A stretch of 64,000 nucleotides of DNA, taken from positions 62,001 to 126,000 of the forward strand of contig JARWZW010000013.1 of assembly GCA_029866155.1 (NCBI GenBank), in the 5' to 3' direction. The notes under the pieces are model-generated. The model ran no database searches and had not been told where the DNA came from. It saw nothing but the letters and a program-made list of their open reading frames with translations. The stretch is from Caulobacter sp. (lineage in GTDB: Bacteria; Pseudomonadota; Alphaproteobacteria; Caulobacterales; Caulobacteraceae). This document shows, one piece after another, positions 9,586 through 20,200 of the stretch (its first letter is position 1; every line of letters starts with the position of its first letter). Position numbers and translations under genes: made by a program.

Positions 9586-9933
9586 ATGTCCCGCCCCGGC
9601 CAGCGCGAATTCGCACGCCACATGCGTCGTCAGCCGACCCATTGCGAAGCGCGGCTTTGGGAGCGGTTGCGGGGGAGGCAGTTCGAGGGGCTGAAGTTTC
9701 GGCGGCAGGCGCCGATCGGACGGTATATCGTGGACTTCTTTTGCGCCGAGCAGGGGTTGATCCTCGAAGCCGACGGGCCGACCCACGAGGACAGTGAGCG
9801 TGACCAGGTCCGCGACGCCTGGTTGGCCGAAAGGGGCTATCGCCTGCTGAGGTTTCGCAATGAGCAGATCGCCATGAACCTGGACCAGGTGCTAGACATC
9901 ATCCGAAGTCACATCGTCGGCCCTACAACCTGA
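9586..9933 (+). CDS. DUF559 domain-containing (Vsr-like) endonuclease
   Basis: MSRPGQREFARHMRRQPTHCEARLWERLRGRQFEGLKFRRQAPIGRYIVDFFCAEQGLILEADGPTHEDSERDQVRDAWLAERGYRLLRFRNEQI. Confidence 0.92.
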   Translation: MSRPGQREFARHMRRQPTHCEARLWERLRGRQFEGLKFRRQAPIGRYIVDFFCAEQGLILEADGPTHEDSERDQVRDAWLAERGYRLLRFRNEQIAMNLDQVLDIIRSHIVGPTT

Positions 9934-9934
9934 A

Positions 9935-10096
9935 ATCCTTCTCCCCTTGAGGGAGAAGGTGGCAGCCGAAGGCTGACGGTTGAGGGGGTCTGTCCGCGCG
10001 GCCGGTGTTGAGTGGTTTTCTCGATCAATTCTTACCGCCGGCGCGGCCCCTCATCCGTCGACTTCGCCGACACCTTCTCCCTCGAGGGGAGAAGGA
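9935..10096. repeat. REP/BIME-like intergenic repeat, copy B
   Basis: direct repeat of copy A (same edges, diverged centre); same terminal palindromes (one substitution in left). Confidence 0.9.
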
Positions 10097-10104
10097 ATCA
10101 GGTG

Positions 10105-11913
10105 CTACTTCCGCTTCTTGAAGCCGCTCTTGCCGGGGGGCGGGCCCTTGAAGGGCGGGGGGCGGCTGTTGGAGACCGCCTTGCGCGGCCCGCCGGGGCC
10201 GCCGCGGGGCTTGATGGCCGCAGGGGCCGGGCGCTCATCGCGCTGGCTGGGGGCGCCGGCCGGTTCGATCTTGACGTCGTCGCGGACGGTGGCGCGTACG
10301 GCCTCGGCAAACCGCACGGCCGCCTCGGTGGTGATTTCGAACTTGGTCTCTCCGTCAAAGATGCGGATCGAGCCGACATCCTTCTTGGTCACATGGCCCA
10401 GGCGACAGATCATCGGCAGCAGCCATTTGGGGTCGGCGTTGTTGCGCCGGCCGACATTGAGCCGGAACCAGATGCCGCCGCCCTCGGTCGGGCCCTCGTC
10501 GCGGCCATAGCTTTCCTGCGGCCGTTCCCGGGGCGCCCGGACCGGGCGTTCGCGGACTTCGCCGGCCTGGCGCGGACCCTTGGCCGGCCGGGCGTCGGCG
10601 CCGCGACCGTCATCATAGAGCTCTTCCGGCTCTGGCATCTTGGCCCGCTGCAGGCGGATGAAGGCCGCCGCGATCTCCTCGGCCGACTTCTGCTCGAGCA
10701 GAAGCTTGCCCAGGGCCATGTCGTCCTCGGTCGGGGCTTCGGTCCCCATGGCGGTTTCCAGCAGGCGGGTGCGGTCGCGCTCGCGGATTTCGTCGGCCCC
10801 GGGCGGGCCGCTCCAGCCGGCGTCGATATTGGCGGAGCTGAACAGCATCTCTGCCTTGCGGCGTCGGGTATAGGGAACCACCACCACCGAGGTGCCCTTG
10901 CGCCCGGCCCGGCCGGTCCGGCCGCTGCGGTGGAGCAGGGTGGCCTTGTTCTGGGGCAGGTCGGCATGGATCACCAGGCCAAGGTCGGGCAGGTCCAGGC
11001 CGCGCGCCGCCACATCGGTGGCGACACAGACCCGGGCATGGCCGTCGCGCAGGGCCTGCAGGGCGTCAGACCGCTCCCGCTGGCTCAGTTCGCCCGACAG
11101 CCCGACCACGGCAAAGCCCCGCTCGCGCAGGGAGGCATGCAGGTGCCGCACCGCCTCGCGGGTATGGCAGAAGACCAGGGCGCCGGGGCTTTCGAAATAG
11201 CGCAGCAGGTTGACCACCGCATGCTCGACCTCGTTGGGCGCCACCCGGACGGCGCGATAGTCGATATCGCCGTGCGGCTGGTCCTTGGTGGTGGTGTCGA
11301 TCCGCAGGGCGTCCTTCTGGAAGCTGCGGGCCAGGGTGGCGATTTCCCGGGCGATGGTAGCGGAAAACAGCAGGGTGCGGCGCTCGGGCGGGGCGGCGCC
11401 GAGGATGAACTCCAGGTCCTCGCGGAAGCCCAGGTCCAGCATCTCGTCGGCCTCGTCCAGCACCACCACCCGGATGGCGGACAGGTCCAGGGCGCCTCGC
11501 TCCAGATGGTCGCGCAGACGGCCGGGGGTACCAACCACGATATGGGCGCCGACATTCAGAGCGCGGGCCTCGCTGCGGGCGTCCATGCCGCCGACGCAGG
11601 ACAGCATGCGGGCGCCGGTCTTTTCATAGAGCCAGGTCAGTTCCCGGTTGACCTGAATGGCCAGTTCCCGGGTCGGGGCGATGATCAGGGCGAGCGGCGT
11701 ATTGGCCCGGCCAAACCGCGGCTCGTCTCCCAGCAGGGTCGAGGCCATGGCGATCCCGAAGGCGACGGTCTTGCCAGACCCCGTCTGGGCCGAGACCAGC
11801 AGGTCCTGTTCGTCGGGGGCTTCCAGCACGGCCGCCTGGACCGGGGTGGGAGATTCATAGCCGCGCTCAGAGAGCGCCGCATCGAGGGCGGGGTGGCTTG
11901 GAGGGAAGGTCAT
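10105..11913 (-). CDS. DEAD/DEAH-box RNA helicase with C-terminal DbpA-type RNA-binding domain
   Basis: SAQTGSGKTVAFG, PTRELAIQ, VVLDEADEMLD, SAT, HRSGRTGRAGRKG. Confidence 0.95.
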   Translation of the reverse strand: MTFPPSHPALDAALSERGYESPTPVQAAVLEAPDEQDLLVSAQTGSGKTVAFGIAMASTLLGDEPRFGRANTPLALIIAPTRELAIQVNRELTWLYEKTGARMLSCVGGMDARSEARALNVGAHIVVGTPGRLRDHLERGALDLSAIRVVVLDEADEMLDLGFREDLEFILGAAPPERRTLLFSATIAREIATLARSFQKDALRIDTTTKDQPHGDIDYRAVRVAPNEVEHAVVNLLRYFESPGALVFCHTREAVRHLHASLRERGFAVVGLSGELSQRERSDALQALRDGHARVCVATDVAARGLDLPDLGLVIHADLPQNKATLLHRSGRTGRAGRKGTSVVVVPYTRRRKAEMLFSSANIDAGWSGPPGADEIRERDRTRLLETAMGTEAPTEDDMALGKLLLEQKSAEEIAAAFIRLQRAKMPEPEELYDDGRGADARPAKGPRQAGEVRERPVRAPRERPQESYGRDEGPTEGGGIWFRLNVGRRNNADPKWLLPMICRLGHVTKKDVGSIRIFDGETKFEITTEAAVRFAEAVRATVRDDVKIEPAGAPSQRDERPAPAAIKPRGGPGGPRKAVSNSRPPPFKGPPPGKSGFKKRK

Positions 11914-12036
11914 GGTCACTTCATTGTGCAGCGCACAACGGCGCAAGGCGGGGCTGGTACGCCATTCAGAGGCGAAAGGCCAGCCCTGCTGAGAATCAGT
12001 GATCCGGGGCCAGATCAATCAGACACTCAAAAAGCC

Positions 12037-12163
12037 TGTCACCCCGGCCGGAGCGAAGCGCAGAGCCGGGGCCCAGAGCGGCCGGGCCGGCGATTGGCAG
12101 CGGCGATAGCGATGCTGTGGCCCTGGTTCCCGGATCCTCCCTCCGAACCGTCCGGGATGATGA
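12037..12163. repeat. second REP-like intergenic repeat family (inverted pair)
   Basis: TGTCACCCCGGCCGGAGCGAAGCGCAGAGCCGGGGCCCA ... CCCTGGTTCCCGGATCCTCCCTCCGAACCGTCCGGGATGATGA, imperfect inverted modules. Confidence 0.6.
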
Positions 12164-12183
12164 GTATCGTTGAAAAGAAAGGC

Positions 12184-12585
12184 TCAGAATCCGGGGCTGG
12201 AGTAGTCCACCACGCCCTCGCCGAACACCGCCTTGACGGCGGCGGGCCGGCGGTCGGCCAGGTCCTCGTCCTCTTCCACCTGTTCGGGGAATTTCAGCTC
12301 GACCTTGAAGGCGCCTTCGTCGATCACATAGGTCATGATCCGCCAGGCCCGGGCCGGATCCTCCCGGCCGCAGGCGTCCCAGTAGGCCTCCAGCACCGCG
12401 TCCAGCACCGGCGGGCTCAGCCGGTAATGGATCACGTCGGGATCATCCTCCTGATAGAAGACATCGGCGCTGACGCTGCCCTCCTCCATCTCGGCATAGA
12501 CCATGATCTTGACCGCCTCCTCGGAGGCGACGCCCAGGGCCAGGTGGCCGATATCCTGGTAGAAGGCCTCGAAATCGGGGGTCAT
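12184..12585 (-). CDS. hypothetical acidic protein
   Basis: 133 aa, MTPDFEAFYQDIGHLALGVASEEAVKIMVYAEMEEGS... Confidence 0.7.
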   Translation of the reverse strand: MTPDFEAFYQDIGHLALGVASEEAVKIMVYAEMEEGSVSADVFYQEDDPDVIHYRLSPPVLDAVLEAYWDACGREDPARAWRIMTYVIDEGAFKVELKFPEQVEEDEDLADRRPAAVKAVFGEGVVDYSSPGF

Positions 12586-12606
12586 GGGGCAGGGTCCTTT
12601 CTGGCT

Positions 12607-12655
12607 TCAGGGTCCTCCCCCAGGCGCGCAGCGCCGGTTCGGGGGAGGACCCTGA
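12607..12655. terminator. long inverted repeat, likely terminator downstream of lepA
   Basis: TCAGGGTCCTCCCCC (12607-12621) / GGGGGAGGACCCTGA (12641-12655), 15 bp perfect. Confidence 0.65.
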
Positions 12656-12657
12656 TT

Positions 12658-14469
12658 TCAGTTGTCGTCCATCTTCAGGGCGGCGATGAAGGCTTCCTGG
12701 GGGATTTCCACCTTGCCGAACTGGCGCATGCGCTTCTTGCCGGCCTTCTGCTTGTCCAGCAGCTTGCGCTTGCGGCTGGCGTCGCCGCCATAGCATTTGG
12801 CGGTCACGTCCTTGCGCAGGGCGCGGACTGTCTCGCGGGCGATGATGCGGCCGCCGATCGCCGCCTGGATGGGGATGACGAACATGTGGCTGGGGATCAG
12901 CTCCTTCATCTTCTCCACCATGCCCCGGCCGCGCTGCTCGGCCCGGTCCCGGTGGACCAGCATGGAAAGCGCATCCACCGGCTCGGCATTGACCAGGATC
13001 TGCATCTTGACCAGGTCGCCGACCCGGTAACCCTCGATCTGGTAGTCGAAGCTGGCATAGCCCTTGGAGATGGACTTCAGCCGGTCATAGAAGTCGAACA
13101 CCACCTCGTTCAGCGGCAGGTCATAGACCAGCATGGCGCGGCTGCCGACATAGGACAGTTCCCGCTGCTGGCCGCGGCGGTCCTGGCACAGCTTGATCAC
13201 CCCGCCCAGATATTCGTCCGGGGTCAGGATGGTGGCCTTGATCCAGGGCTCGGCGATGGTGTCGATCTTCACCGGGTCGGGCAGGTCGGCCGGGTTGTGC
13301 AGGTCGATCTCGCCGCCGTCATGCATCAGGTTGATCTTGTAGACGACGCTGGGCGCCGTCGCGATCAGGTCCAGGTCGAACTCGCGGCTCAGCCGCTCCT
13401 GGATGATTTCCAGATGCAGCAGCCCAAGGAACCCGCAGCGGAAGCCAAAGCCCAGCGCGGCGCTGGTCTCCATCTCGTAGGTGAAGCTGGCGTCGTTGAG
13501 CCGCAGCCGGCCGATGGCCGCCCGCAGGTCCTCGAAATCGGCGGCGTCCACGGGAAAGAGGCCGCAGAACACCACCGGCTGGACGTCCTTGAAGCCGGTC
13601 AGGGCCTGGGCGGTGGGCTTCTTCTCGTCGGTGATGGTGTCGCCGACGGCGGCGTCGGCCACTTCCTTGATCTGGGCGGTGAAGAACCCGACCTCGCCGG
13701 GACCGAGACTCTCGACCGGCGTGTTCTTGGGCAGGAAGACCCCAACCCGGTCGACCAGGTGGCTGGCCCCGGCGTTCATCATCTTGATCCGCTGGCCGGC
13801 CTTGAGCGTTCCGTCAAAGACCCGCACCAGCACGATGACCCCCAGATAGGCGTCATACCAGGCATCGACCAGCAGAGCCTTGAGCGGCGCGTCCGGGTCT
13901 CCCTTGGGCGGCGGCAGGCGGGTGACAATGGCCTCCAGCACATCGGAAATGCCCAGGCCGCTCTTGGCGCTGCACAGAACGGCGTCGGAGGCGTCGATGC
14001 CGATGACATCCTCGATCTGCTGGCGCACCCGCTCGGGCTCGGCGGCTGGCAGGTCGATCTTGTTCAGGACCGGCACGATCTCGTGGTTGTTGTCGATGGC
14101 CTGATAGACATTGGCCAGGGTCTGGGCCTCCACCCCCTGGCTGGCGTCCACCACCAGGATCGAGCCCTCGCAGGCGGCCAGGGACCGGCTGACCTCATAG
14201 GCGAAGTCGACATGGCCGGGGGTGTCCATCAGGTTCAGGATATAGGTCTCGCCGTCATTGGCCTTGTATTCCAGCCGGACGGTCTGGGCCTTGATGGTGA
14301 TGCCCCGTTCTTTTTCGATGTCCATGTTGTCGAGGACCTGCTCGGTCATCTCGCGTGCGGTCAGCCCGCCCGTCTGCTGGATCAGCCGGTCGGAGAGGGT
14401 GCTCTTGCCGTGGTCGATATGGGCCACGATGGAGAAGTTGCGGATCTTGTCGATAGGCGGCGTCGTCAT
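12658..14469 (-). CDS. lepA: elongation factor 4 (LepA)
   Basis: [27 protein letters not shown]; full-length GTPase with MDTPGHVDF and C-terminal [28 protein letters not shown]. Confidence 0.98.
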   Translation of the reverse strand: MTTPPIDKIRNFSIVAHIDHGKSTLSDRLIQQTGGLTAREMTEQVLDNMDIEKERGITIKAQTVRLEYKANDGETYILNLMDTPGHVDFAYEVSRSLAACEGSILVVDASQGVEAQTLANVYQAIDNNHEIVPVLNKIDLPAAEPERVRQQIEDVIGIDASDAVLCSAKSGLGISDVLEAIVTRLPPPKGDPDAPLKALLVDAWYDAYLGVIVLVRVFDGTLKAGQRIKMMNAGASHLVDRVGVFLPKNTPVESLGPGEVGFFTAQIKEVADAAVGDTITDEKKPTAQALTGFKDVQPVVFCGLFPVDAADFEDLRAAIGRLRLNDASFTYEMETSAALGFGFRCGFLGLLHLEIIQERLSREFDLDLIATAPSVVYKINLMHDGGEIDLHNPADLPDPVKIDTIAEPWIKATILTPDEYLGGVIKLCQDRRGQQRELSYVGSRAMLVYDLPLNEVVFDFYDRLKSISKGYASFDYQIEGYRVGDLVKMQILVNAEPVDALSMLVHRDRAEQRGRGMVEKMKELIPSHMFVIPIQAAIGGRIIARETVRALRKDVTAKCYGGDASRKRKLLDKQKAGKKRMRQFGKVEIPQEAFIAALKMDDN

Positions 14470-14530
14470 GGGGCCGCATCTAGCACATTGTGGCGTTGGT
14501 GCGAGTGCGGCGATGGTTCGGTTCGCTTAT

Positions 14531-14563
14531 CCCCACCTTCTCAAGACGGATGGGTGGAGAAGG
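14531..14563. repeat. possible degenerate copy of the 9.4 kb REP-like repeat end
   Basis: CCCCACCTTCTCAAGACGGATGGGTGGAGAAGG; reverse complement keeps CCTTCTCC...GAGAAGGTGGG. Confidence 0.35.
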
Positions 14564-14605
14564 GATTGTCCGCACCTCTCCCGGACGCTGGTTGGGCCTC
14601 CACTG

Positions 14606-15790
14606 CTAATCGACGTCTGAATCGCCAGCCGGGGGCAAAGCAAGGGCAGGCTTAACGTCTTCGGCATAGACGCAGATCATGTCTGCACCCGATTGGCTTC
14701 GTTCCGCTTCCAGCTGTTGCTGGAACGCGGATGAACTGATCTTTTTTTCATTCAGGAAATCAAAATGTGCGGTCGTCGCTTCGAGAACTGACGCGCGGGA
14801 GAGAAGGGTCTGTGCCGTTTCCACACGGAGCGGCAGGGAGCTCTTGCTACCCATCGAACCGAGTTGCGCCCGGATGACGGGCAACAATTCGAGTGGGCTG
14901 TAGGTCTTGGCAGCCTCAACCCTCAGATCATCAATCCAGTCGATGCCCCGATTGGAATCATGGACAAAATCCAGCAGTTCGGTCAATTTTCTGGCGGGCA
15001 ACAGATCCAGGTATTCGGCCGACAGAATCTGTTCGGCCCGATTGTCGAACAGAACCGCCCTTGCATGCATTCTCGCCTGTCGAACCCAGTCCATGTAGTT
15101 GGATCTGAGATCAAGGGCCGCTTCTGACATCATACCAAGGTTGCTGCACACGGTCGCGTGTCCAATCATTGCGAGCGTGTACAGATCGTCAATAGCCTCG
15201 ATTTCACGGGGCGTGCGACAGCGTGACCATTGCTGCTTGTATTGGTTGGTCAGTATATTGAATTCGCGTTTGCTTTGTATGAGCAGGTCGCTGCGTGATT
15301 TTTCGTCTGTTGCCTGTTCAGCATGTCGAAGATTGTTTATAGCGAAATGGAGTTTTGACCGTTGAGAGCTCTCAATAAGCTCCCGGATTTCCTTGACGTC
15401 CCTTGTGAGCACATCAAGCTTCTTGTCGATCTGGTCCATGCGCCGGCTCATATAGGCAAAGCCCGCGATCGACGTGACCATCCCCAGGCCGGACATGGAG
15501 GCCCCTGCCGCCGAGATCGAAAGGACGGTCTCGACCGTGGACTGAACCTGTTCCACATCCTTGGCCAGCTTCCAAAGCTGTACATTCTGGACAAGGTCGC
15601 TGATCACGCCGAGGCCCGGCACAAGGCCCGCCAGGGCGGAGACAGTTCCCGTCCCCGCCAGATGCATGACGATCCGTCCGCCACCGTCACGGATGACTCC
15701 TGGAAACACCTTGTAGGCGCCGCTCATGATGTGAGGGATCGCGGAAAGCGGGATCTGTCTAGCGACCGTCAGGCCAAGTTCAGCAAGCAT
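14606..15790 (-). CDS. orphan protein: glycine-rich hydrophobic hairpin plus coiled coil
   Basis: HLAGTGTVSALAGLVPGLGVISDLVQNVQLWKLAKDVEQVQSTVETVLSISAAGASMSGLGMVTSIAGFAYMSRRMDQIDKKLDVLTRDVKEIRELI; start chosen at MLAELGLT. Confidence 0.8.
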   Translation of the reverse strand: MLAELGLTVARQIPLSAIPHIMSGAYKVFPGVIRDGGGRIVMHLAGTGTVSALAGLVPGLGVISDLVQNVQLWKLAKDVEQVQSTVETVLSISAAGASMSGLGMVTSIAGFAYMSRRMDQIDKKLDVLTRDVKEIRELIESSQRSKLHFAINNLRHAEQATDEKSRSDLLIQSKREFNILTNQYKQQWSRCRTPREIEAIDDLYTLAMIGHATVCSNLGMMSEAALDLRSNYMDWVRQARMHARAVLFDNRAEQILSAEYLDLLPARKLTELLDFVHDSNRGIDWIDDLRVEAAKTYSPLELLPVIRAQLGSMGSKSSLPLRVETAQTLLSRASVLEATTAHFDFLNEKKISSSAFQQQLEAERSQSGADMICVYAEDVKPALALPPAGDSDVD

Positions 15791-16121
15791 TCTGCATCCA
15801 GACAAATTTGATCGGCGCCGCTTTGACGCCAGACCTGATGGCGTTGAACCATGATGACGCGCTTGCCTCTCCTGGCGGACCGCCGCAGCCCTCATCGTCT
15901 CGTGAAACAATGCAAACAATCGAGTGCGCGGGCAAGCGATACCATCTCTGGCCGATCTGGGCGCCAAAAAGCGGGGATACGTGCAAACCCGCTTCCGGCG
16001 GCCCCCGGGCGGTTCAACATCCGCCGCTCTCCGGCCTTCTTCGCAGTTGCGAAATGGACCCAAAGCCCTAGATACGGCATTAAGCCGACATCGATGCCCG
16101 GGGATGACTGACTTGCGCGCC

Positions 16122-17216
16122 ATGACCAGACCCTCCCTGCGCCGTCTTGCGCTGCCCCTGCTGCTGGCCGGGGCCCTGCCGCTGGCGGCCTGCGGCGGCA
16201 AGACGGAGGAAGCGCCCAAGACGCGGTCGGCCCTGACGGTGACCGTGGCGACGGCCACGCCCCAGACCCTGCCCCGGCGGGTGGATGTCTCCGGCACGGT
16301 CACGGCCTGGCAGGAAGTGGTGGTGGGGGCCGAGACCGGCGGCCTGACGGCGGTGCAGGTTCTGGCTGACGAAGGCGACTATGTGCGCCAGGGCCAGCTG
16401 CTGGTGAAGATGAACGATACCCTGCTGCGGGCCGGCCTGAAACAGGCCGAGGCCCAGGTCCAGAGCGCCCGGGCCTCCCAGGCCGAGGCGGACGCCGCCC
16501 TGGTGCGATCGCAGGACCTGAAGGCCAAGGGCTACCTGTCCCAGGCGGCCCTGGATACGGCGCTGGCCCGGCAACGCACCGCCGCCGCCGGCGTGGCCGC
16601 CGCCGATGCCGCCCGGGCCCAGACGGCCGCCCTGCTGGATCAATCCAGCCTGCGGGCTCCGGTCTCTGGCCGGATCACCGCCCGTTCGGTCGTGAAGGGC
16701 CAGATCGTGTCCCCGGGGGTCGAGCTGTTCCGGCTGGTTCGTGATGGCCGGCTCGAGCTGGCTGGCGAACTGCCCGAGGCCCAGCTGGGCCTGGTCCGGC
16801 CCGGCATGATCGCCCGGATCGGCGGCGATGATGGCGGCCAGTCCACCGGCGTCGTGAGGCTGGTGACGCCCCAGGTCGACACCCGGACCCGGGTGGGGCT
16901 CGCGCGTATCACGCTTCGGCAGGCCGACGGCTTCAAGCCAGGCATGTTTGCCCGGGCCAGTATCGATGTGGGGGATCAGCCGGCCCTGGTCACGCCCCAG
17001 TCCGCTGTCGTCTTCCGCAACAGCAAGCCGGGGGTCTTTGTGGTCGATGACAAGGGCTTGGCGCATTTCCGGCCGGTGACAACCGGCGCCCGGGTTGGCA
17101 AGTCGGTGGAGATCGCTGACGGCCTGAAGGTCGGCGAGCGTGTCGTGGTCAACGGGGCGGGCTTCCTGTCCGATGGCGATACGGTGCGAGTCGTTGTCGC
17201 CCAGCCGGGGCAATAG
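16122..17216 (+). CDS. RND efflux periplasmic adaptor (MFP) lipoprotein
   Basis: lipobox-like LPLAACGG; HlyD/AcrA features, LRAPVSGRITARSVVKGQIVSPG. Confidence 0.93.
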   Translation: MTRPSLRRLALPLLLAGALPLAACGGKTEEAPKTRSALTVTVATATPQTLPRRVDVSGTVTAWQEVVVGAETGGLTAVQVLADEGDYVRQGQLLVKMNDTLLRAGLKQAEAQVQSARASQAEADAALVRSQDLKAKGYLSQAALDTALARQRTAAAGVAAADAARAQTAALLDQSSLRAPVSGRITARSVVKGQIVSPGVELFRLVRDGRLELAGELPEAQLGLVRPGMIARIGGDDGGQSTGVVRLVTPQVDTRTRVGLARITLRQADGFKPGMFARASIDVGDQPALVTPQSAVVFRNSKPGVFVVDDKGLAHFRPVTTGARVGKSVEIADGLKVGERVVVNGAGFLSDGDTVRVVVAQPGQ

Positions 17217-17222
17217 GCGATC

Positions 17223-20200
17223 ATGTTCCGCAACATCTCCGCCTGGTCGATCAAGAACCCGATCCCGGTCATCGTGCTGTTTGTCATCCTGACGGTGGCT
17301 GGCATCCAGGGGTTCCTGCAGATGCGGGTGAACAATTTCCCCGACATCGATTTTCCCCTGGTGGTGGTGGTCGCCTCTCAACCCGGCGCCGCGCCGCCGG
17401 AACTCGAGACCCAGGTCACCCGGATCATCGAAGACGCCATGACGGGTCTGCAGGGGGTGCGTCACGTGTCGTCCACGGTTGGCGACGGAGTGTCCAACAC
17501 CAGCGTGCAGTTCCTGATCGGCACGGACCTGGAAAAGGCCACTAACGACGTGCGCAACGCCGTGGCCTCGATCCGGTCGGACCTGCCCCAGGACATTCCC
17601 GAGCCCTTCGTCCAGCGGATCGATATCTCCGGCCAGCCCCTGATCACCTATGTGGTGCGCAGTGGTTCGATGAACCCGGAACAGCTCAGCTGGTTTGTCG
17701 ACAATGATGTCTCCAAGCGACTGCTAGCGATCCAGGGGATCGCCCAGGTCACACGCGAAGGCGGCGTGTCTCGCGAAATCCGTGTCGAACTCGACCCCTC
17801 CAAGCTTGCGGCCCAGGGGGTCACGGCGGCGCAGGTCAGCCAGGTCCTGAAGTCCATCAATGCCGACCTGCCCGGTGGCCGGGCGACCCTTGGCGGTGAG
17901 GAGCGGGCGATCCGCACCCTGGGCGGCGCCGACACCGTCCAGCAACTCGCCGACCAGAGGATTACCCTGGGCGGGGGCCGGGTCGTGCGCCTGGGCGATC
18001 TGGGCCTTGTGGTCGACAGCTGGACCGAACCGCGGATCCGGGCCCGCTTCAATGGCGAGGAGGTGGTCTCCTTCTCCATGCTGCGCACCCGGGACGGCAG
18101 CGAGGTCAAGGCCGGCAAGGCGGTCCGCATCGCGGTGGCGCAACTGGATTCGGAGCGAGACGACCTGAAGATCGAGGAGGTCACCTCTTCGGTCAAGGAC
18201 GTCGAGGCCAGCTATCTGGCGTCCGTCGAGGCCCTGCTGCTGGGCGCCGTCCTCGCCGTGGTGGTCGTCTATCTGTTTCTTCGGGACTGGCGCGCCACCC
18301 TGATCACGGCCGTGGCCATGCCGCTGAGCCTGTTGCCAAGCTTCGCGATCCTGGCCCCCCTCGACCAGAGCTTCAACGTCGTCACCCTGCTGGCCCTCAG
18401 CCTGACCATCGGCATCCTGGTGGATGACGCCATCGTCGAGATCGAGAATATCGTCAGGCATATGCGTCAGTACGGCCTCAAGCCCTATGAGGCTTCCATG
18501 GAGGCAGCCGACGAGATCGGACTGGCCGTGGTGGCGACGACCGCCACGATTGTCGCCGTGTTTGCCCCGGTCGGCTTCATGCCGGGGGTGGTGGGTCAAT
18601 TCTTCAAGTCCTTCGCCCTGGCGGCCTGTGTGTCGGTGCTGTTCTCGCTGGTGGTGGCGCGGATGCTGACCCCCCTGATGGCGGCCTATCTGCTCAAGGC
18701 CGACAGCGGCCCCAAGGAACACAAGGATCCCTTCTGGATGGCGCCGTATCTGAAGGCGCTGGAATGGGGTCTGGCGCACCGGATGATCGGCTTTGCCCTC
18801 GGCACAGCTTTCCTGTTCGGCTCGATCTTCATCGCCAGTCGGGTGCCGGCGGAGTTCATCCCGGCCGGTGACCGGGGTTACAGCGCAATGGCGATCGAGT
18901 TGCCACCGGGAGCGACCCTGGAAGACACGGACGCCCTGGTGCTGCGGATTACCAAAATCCTCAAGGCCCGCCCGGAGGTGAAGAGCGTTTATGGCGGGGT
19001 CGGCGCCGGCCTTGCTGCAACCGGACCTGGCGGGTCAGGCTCTGCACTCAGTGATGTTCGCCGGGCATCGGTGACAGCCAACCTGATCCCACGCAACGAA
19101 CGAAAACTGACCCAGCAGGAGTTCGAACAGGACATCGTCAAGGACTTCGCCGCCATTCCGGGGGCCAGGATCCGCTTCGGGGTGGACGGATCGGCGCCGC
19201 TGTACAATGTCACCCTCTCCAGTGACGACGGAGCCGCTCTGATCAGGGCGACCCGCGAGGTCGAGACCCAGATGCGAGCCCTGCCGGGCCTGACGAATGT
19301 GGTCAATACGGCCGACATCGCGCGGCCCGAAATCCTGGTTACCCCAAAGGCGGACGTCGCGGCGCGTATGGGTGTTTCTTCCAGTGACATCAGCCAGGCA
19401 GTCCGGGTGGCGACCCTCGGGGACATCGACCAGCTGCTGCCCAAGTTCAATCTCGGCGACCGCCAGGTTCCCATCCGGATCCGCTTGACCGAGGATGCCC
19501 GGACCGACATGGCCGTGCTGGAAAACCTGCGGGTGCCCACTGCGTCCGGGGCTTCGGTTCCCCTGTCGTCCGTGGCGGACCTGCAGTTCGGGGCTGGCCC
19601 TAGCCAGATCAATCGCCTTGACCGCAGCCGCAACGCCACCATCACCGCCGAACTGGCCGGCATCGCCCTCGGCGAGGCAGACAAGGCCGTCAAGGCTTTG
19701 CCTTCACTCAAGAACCTCCCGCCCGGCGTCAACATCCAGCCCTCCGGCGATGTCGAGGCCTTTGCCGAGTTGGGCGTGGGATTTGTCACCGCCTTCGTCA
19801 CCGGCATCCTGGTGATGTATGTGGTGCTGGTCCTGCTGTTCAAGAGCTTCTCCCATCCGATCACCATCCAGATGGCGCTGCCTCTCGCCCTTGGCGGAGC
19901 CTTCGGACTCTTGCTCATCACCGGCACAAATCTCTCCATGCCGGCCTTGATCGGCCTTCTGATGCTGATGGGCATCGCCGCCAAGAACTCGATCCTGCTG
20001 GTGGAGTATGCCATCGAGGCGCGCAACGGCGGCATGACCCGCTATGACGCCCTGATGGACGCCGCCCACAAGCGGGCCAGACCGATCATCATGACGACGG
20101 TCGCCATGGGCGCCGGGATGCTGCCGGTCGCCATGGGCTGGGGGCTGGATATCGAGTTTCGCCAACCCATGGGCATCGCGGTGCTGGGCGGACTGATCAC

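Noticed and set aside
10012-14655. 1547 aa + strand ORF
   Set aside because: Runs antisense through the DEAD-box helicase, the 12184 gene and lepA, all clearly coding on the minus strand; low-complexity Gly/Gln/Asp/His-rich translation typical of antisense frames in high-GC DNA.
16080-17465. 461 aa minus-strand ORF
   Set aside because: Antisense to the efflux adaptor gene; His/Gly/Gln-rich shadow frame.
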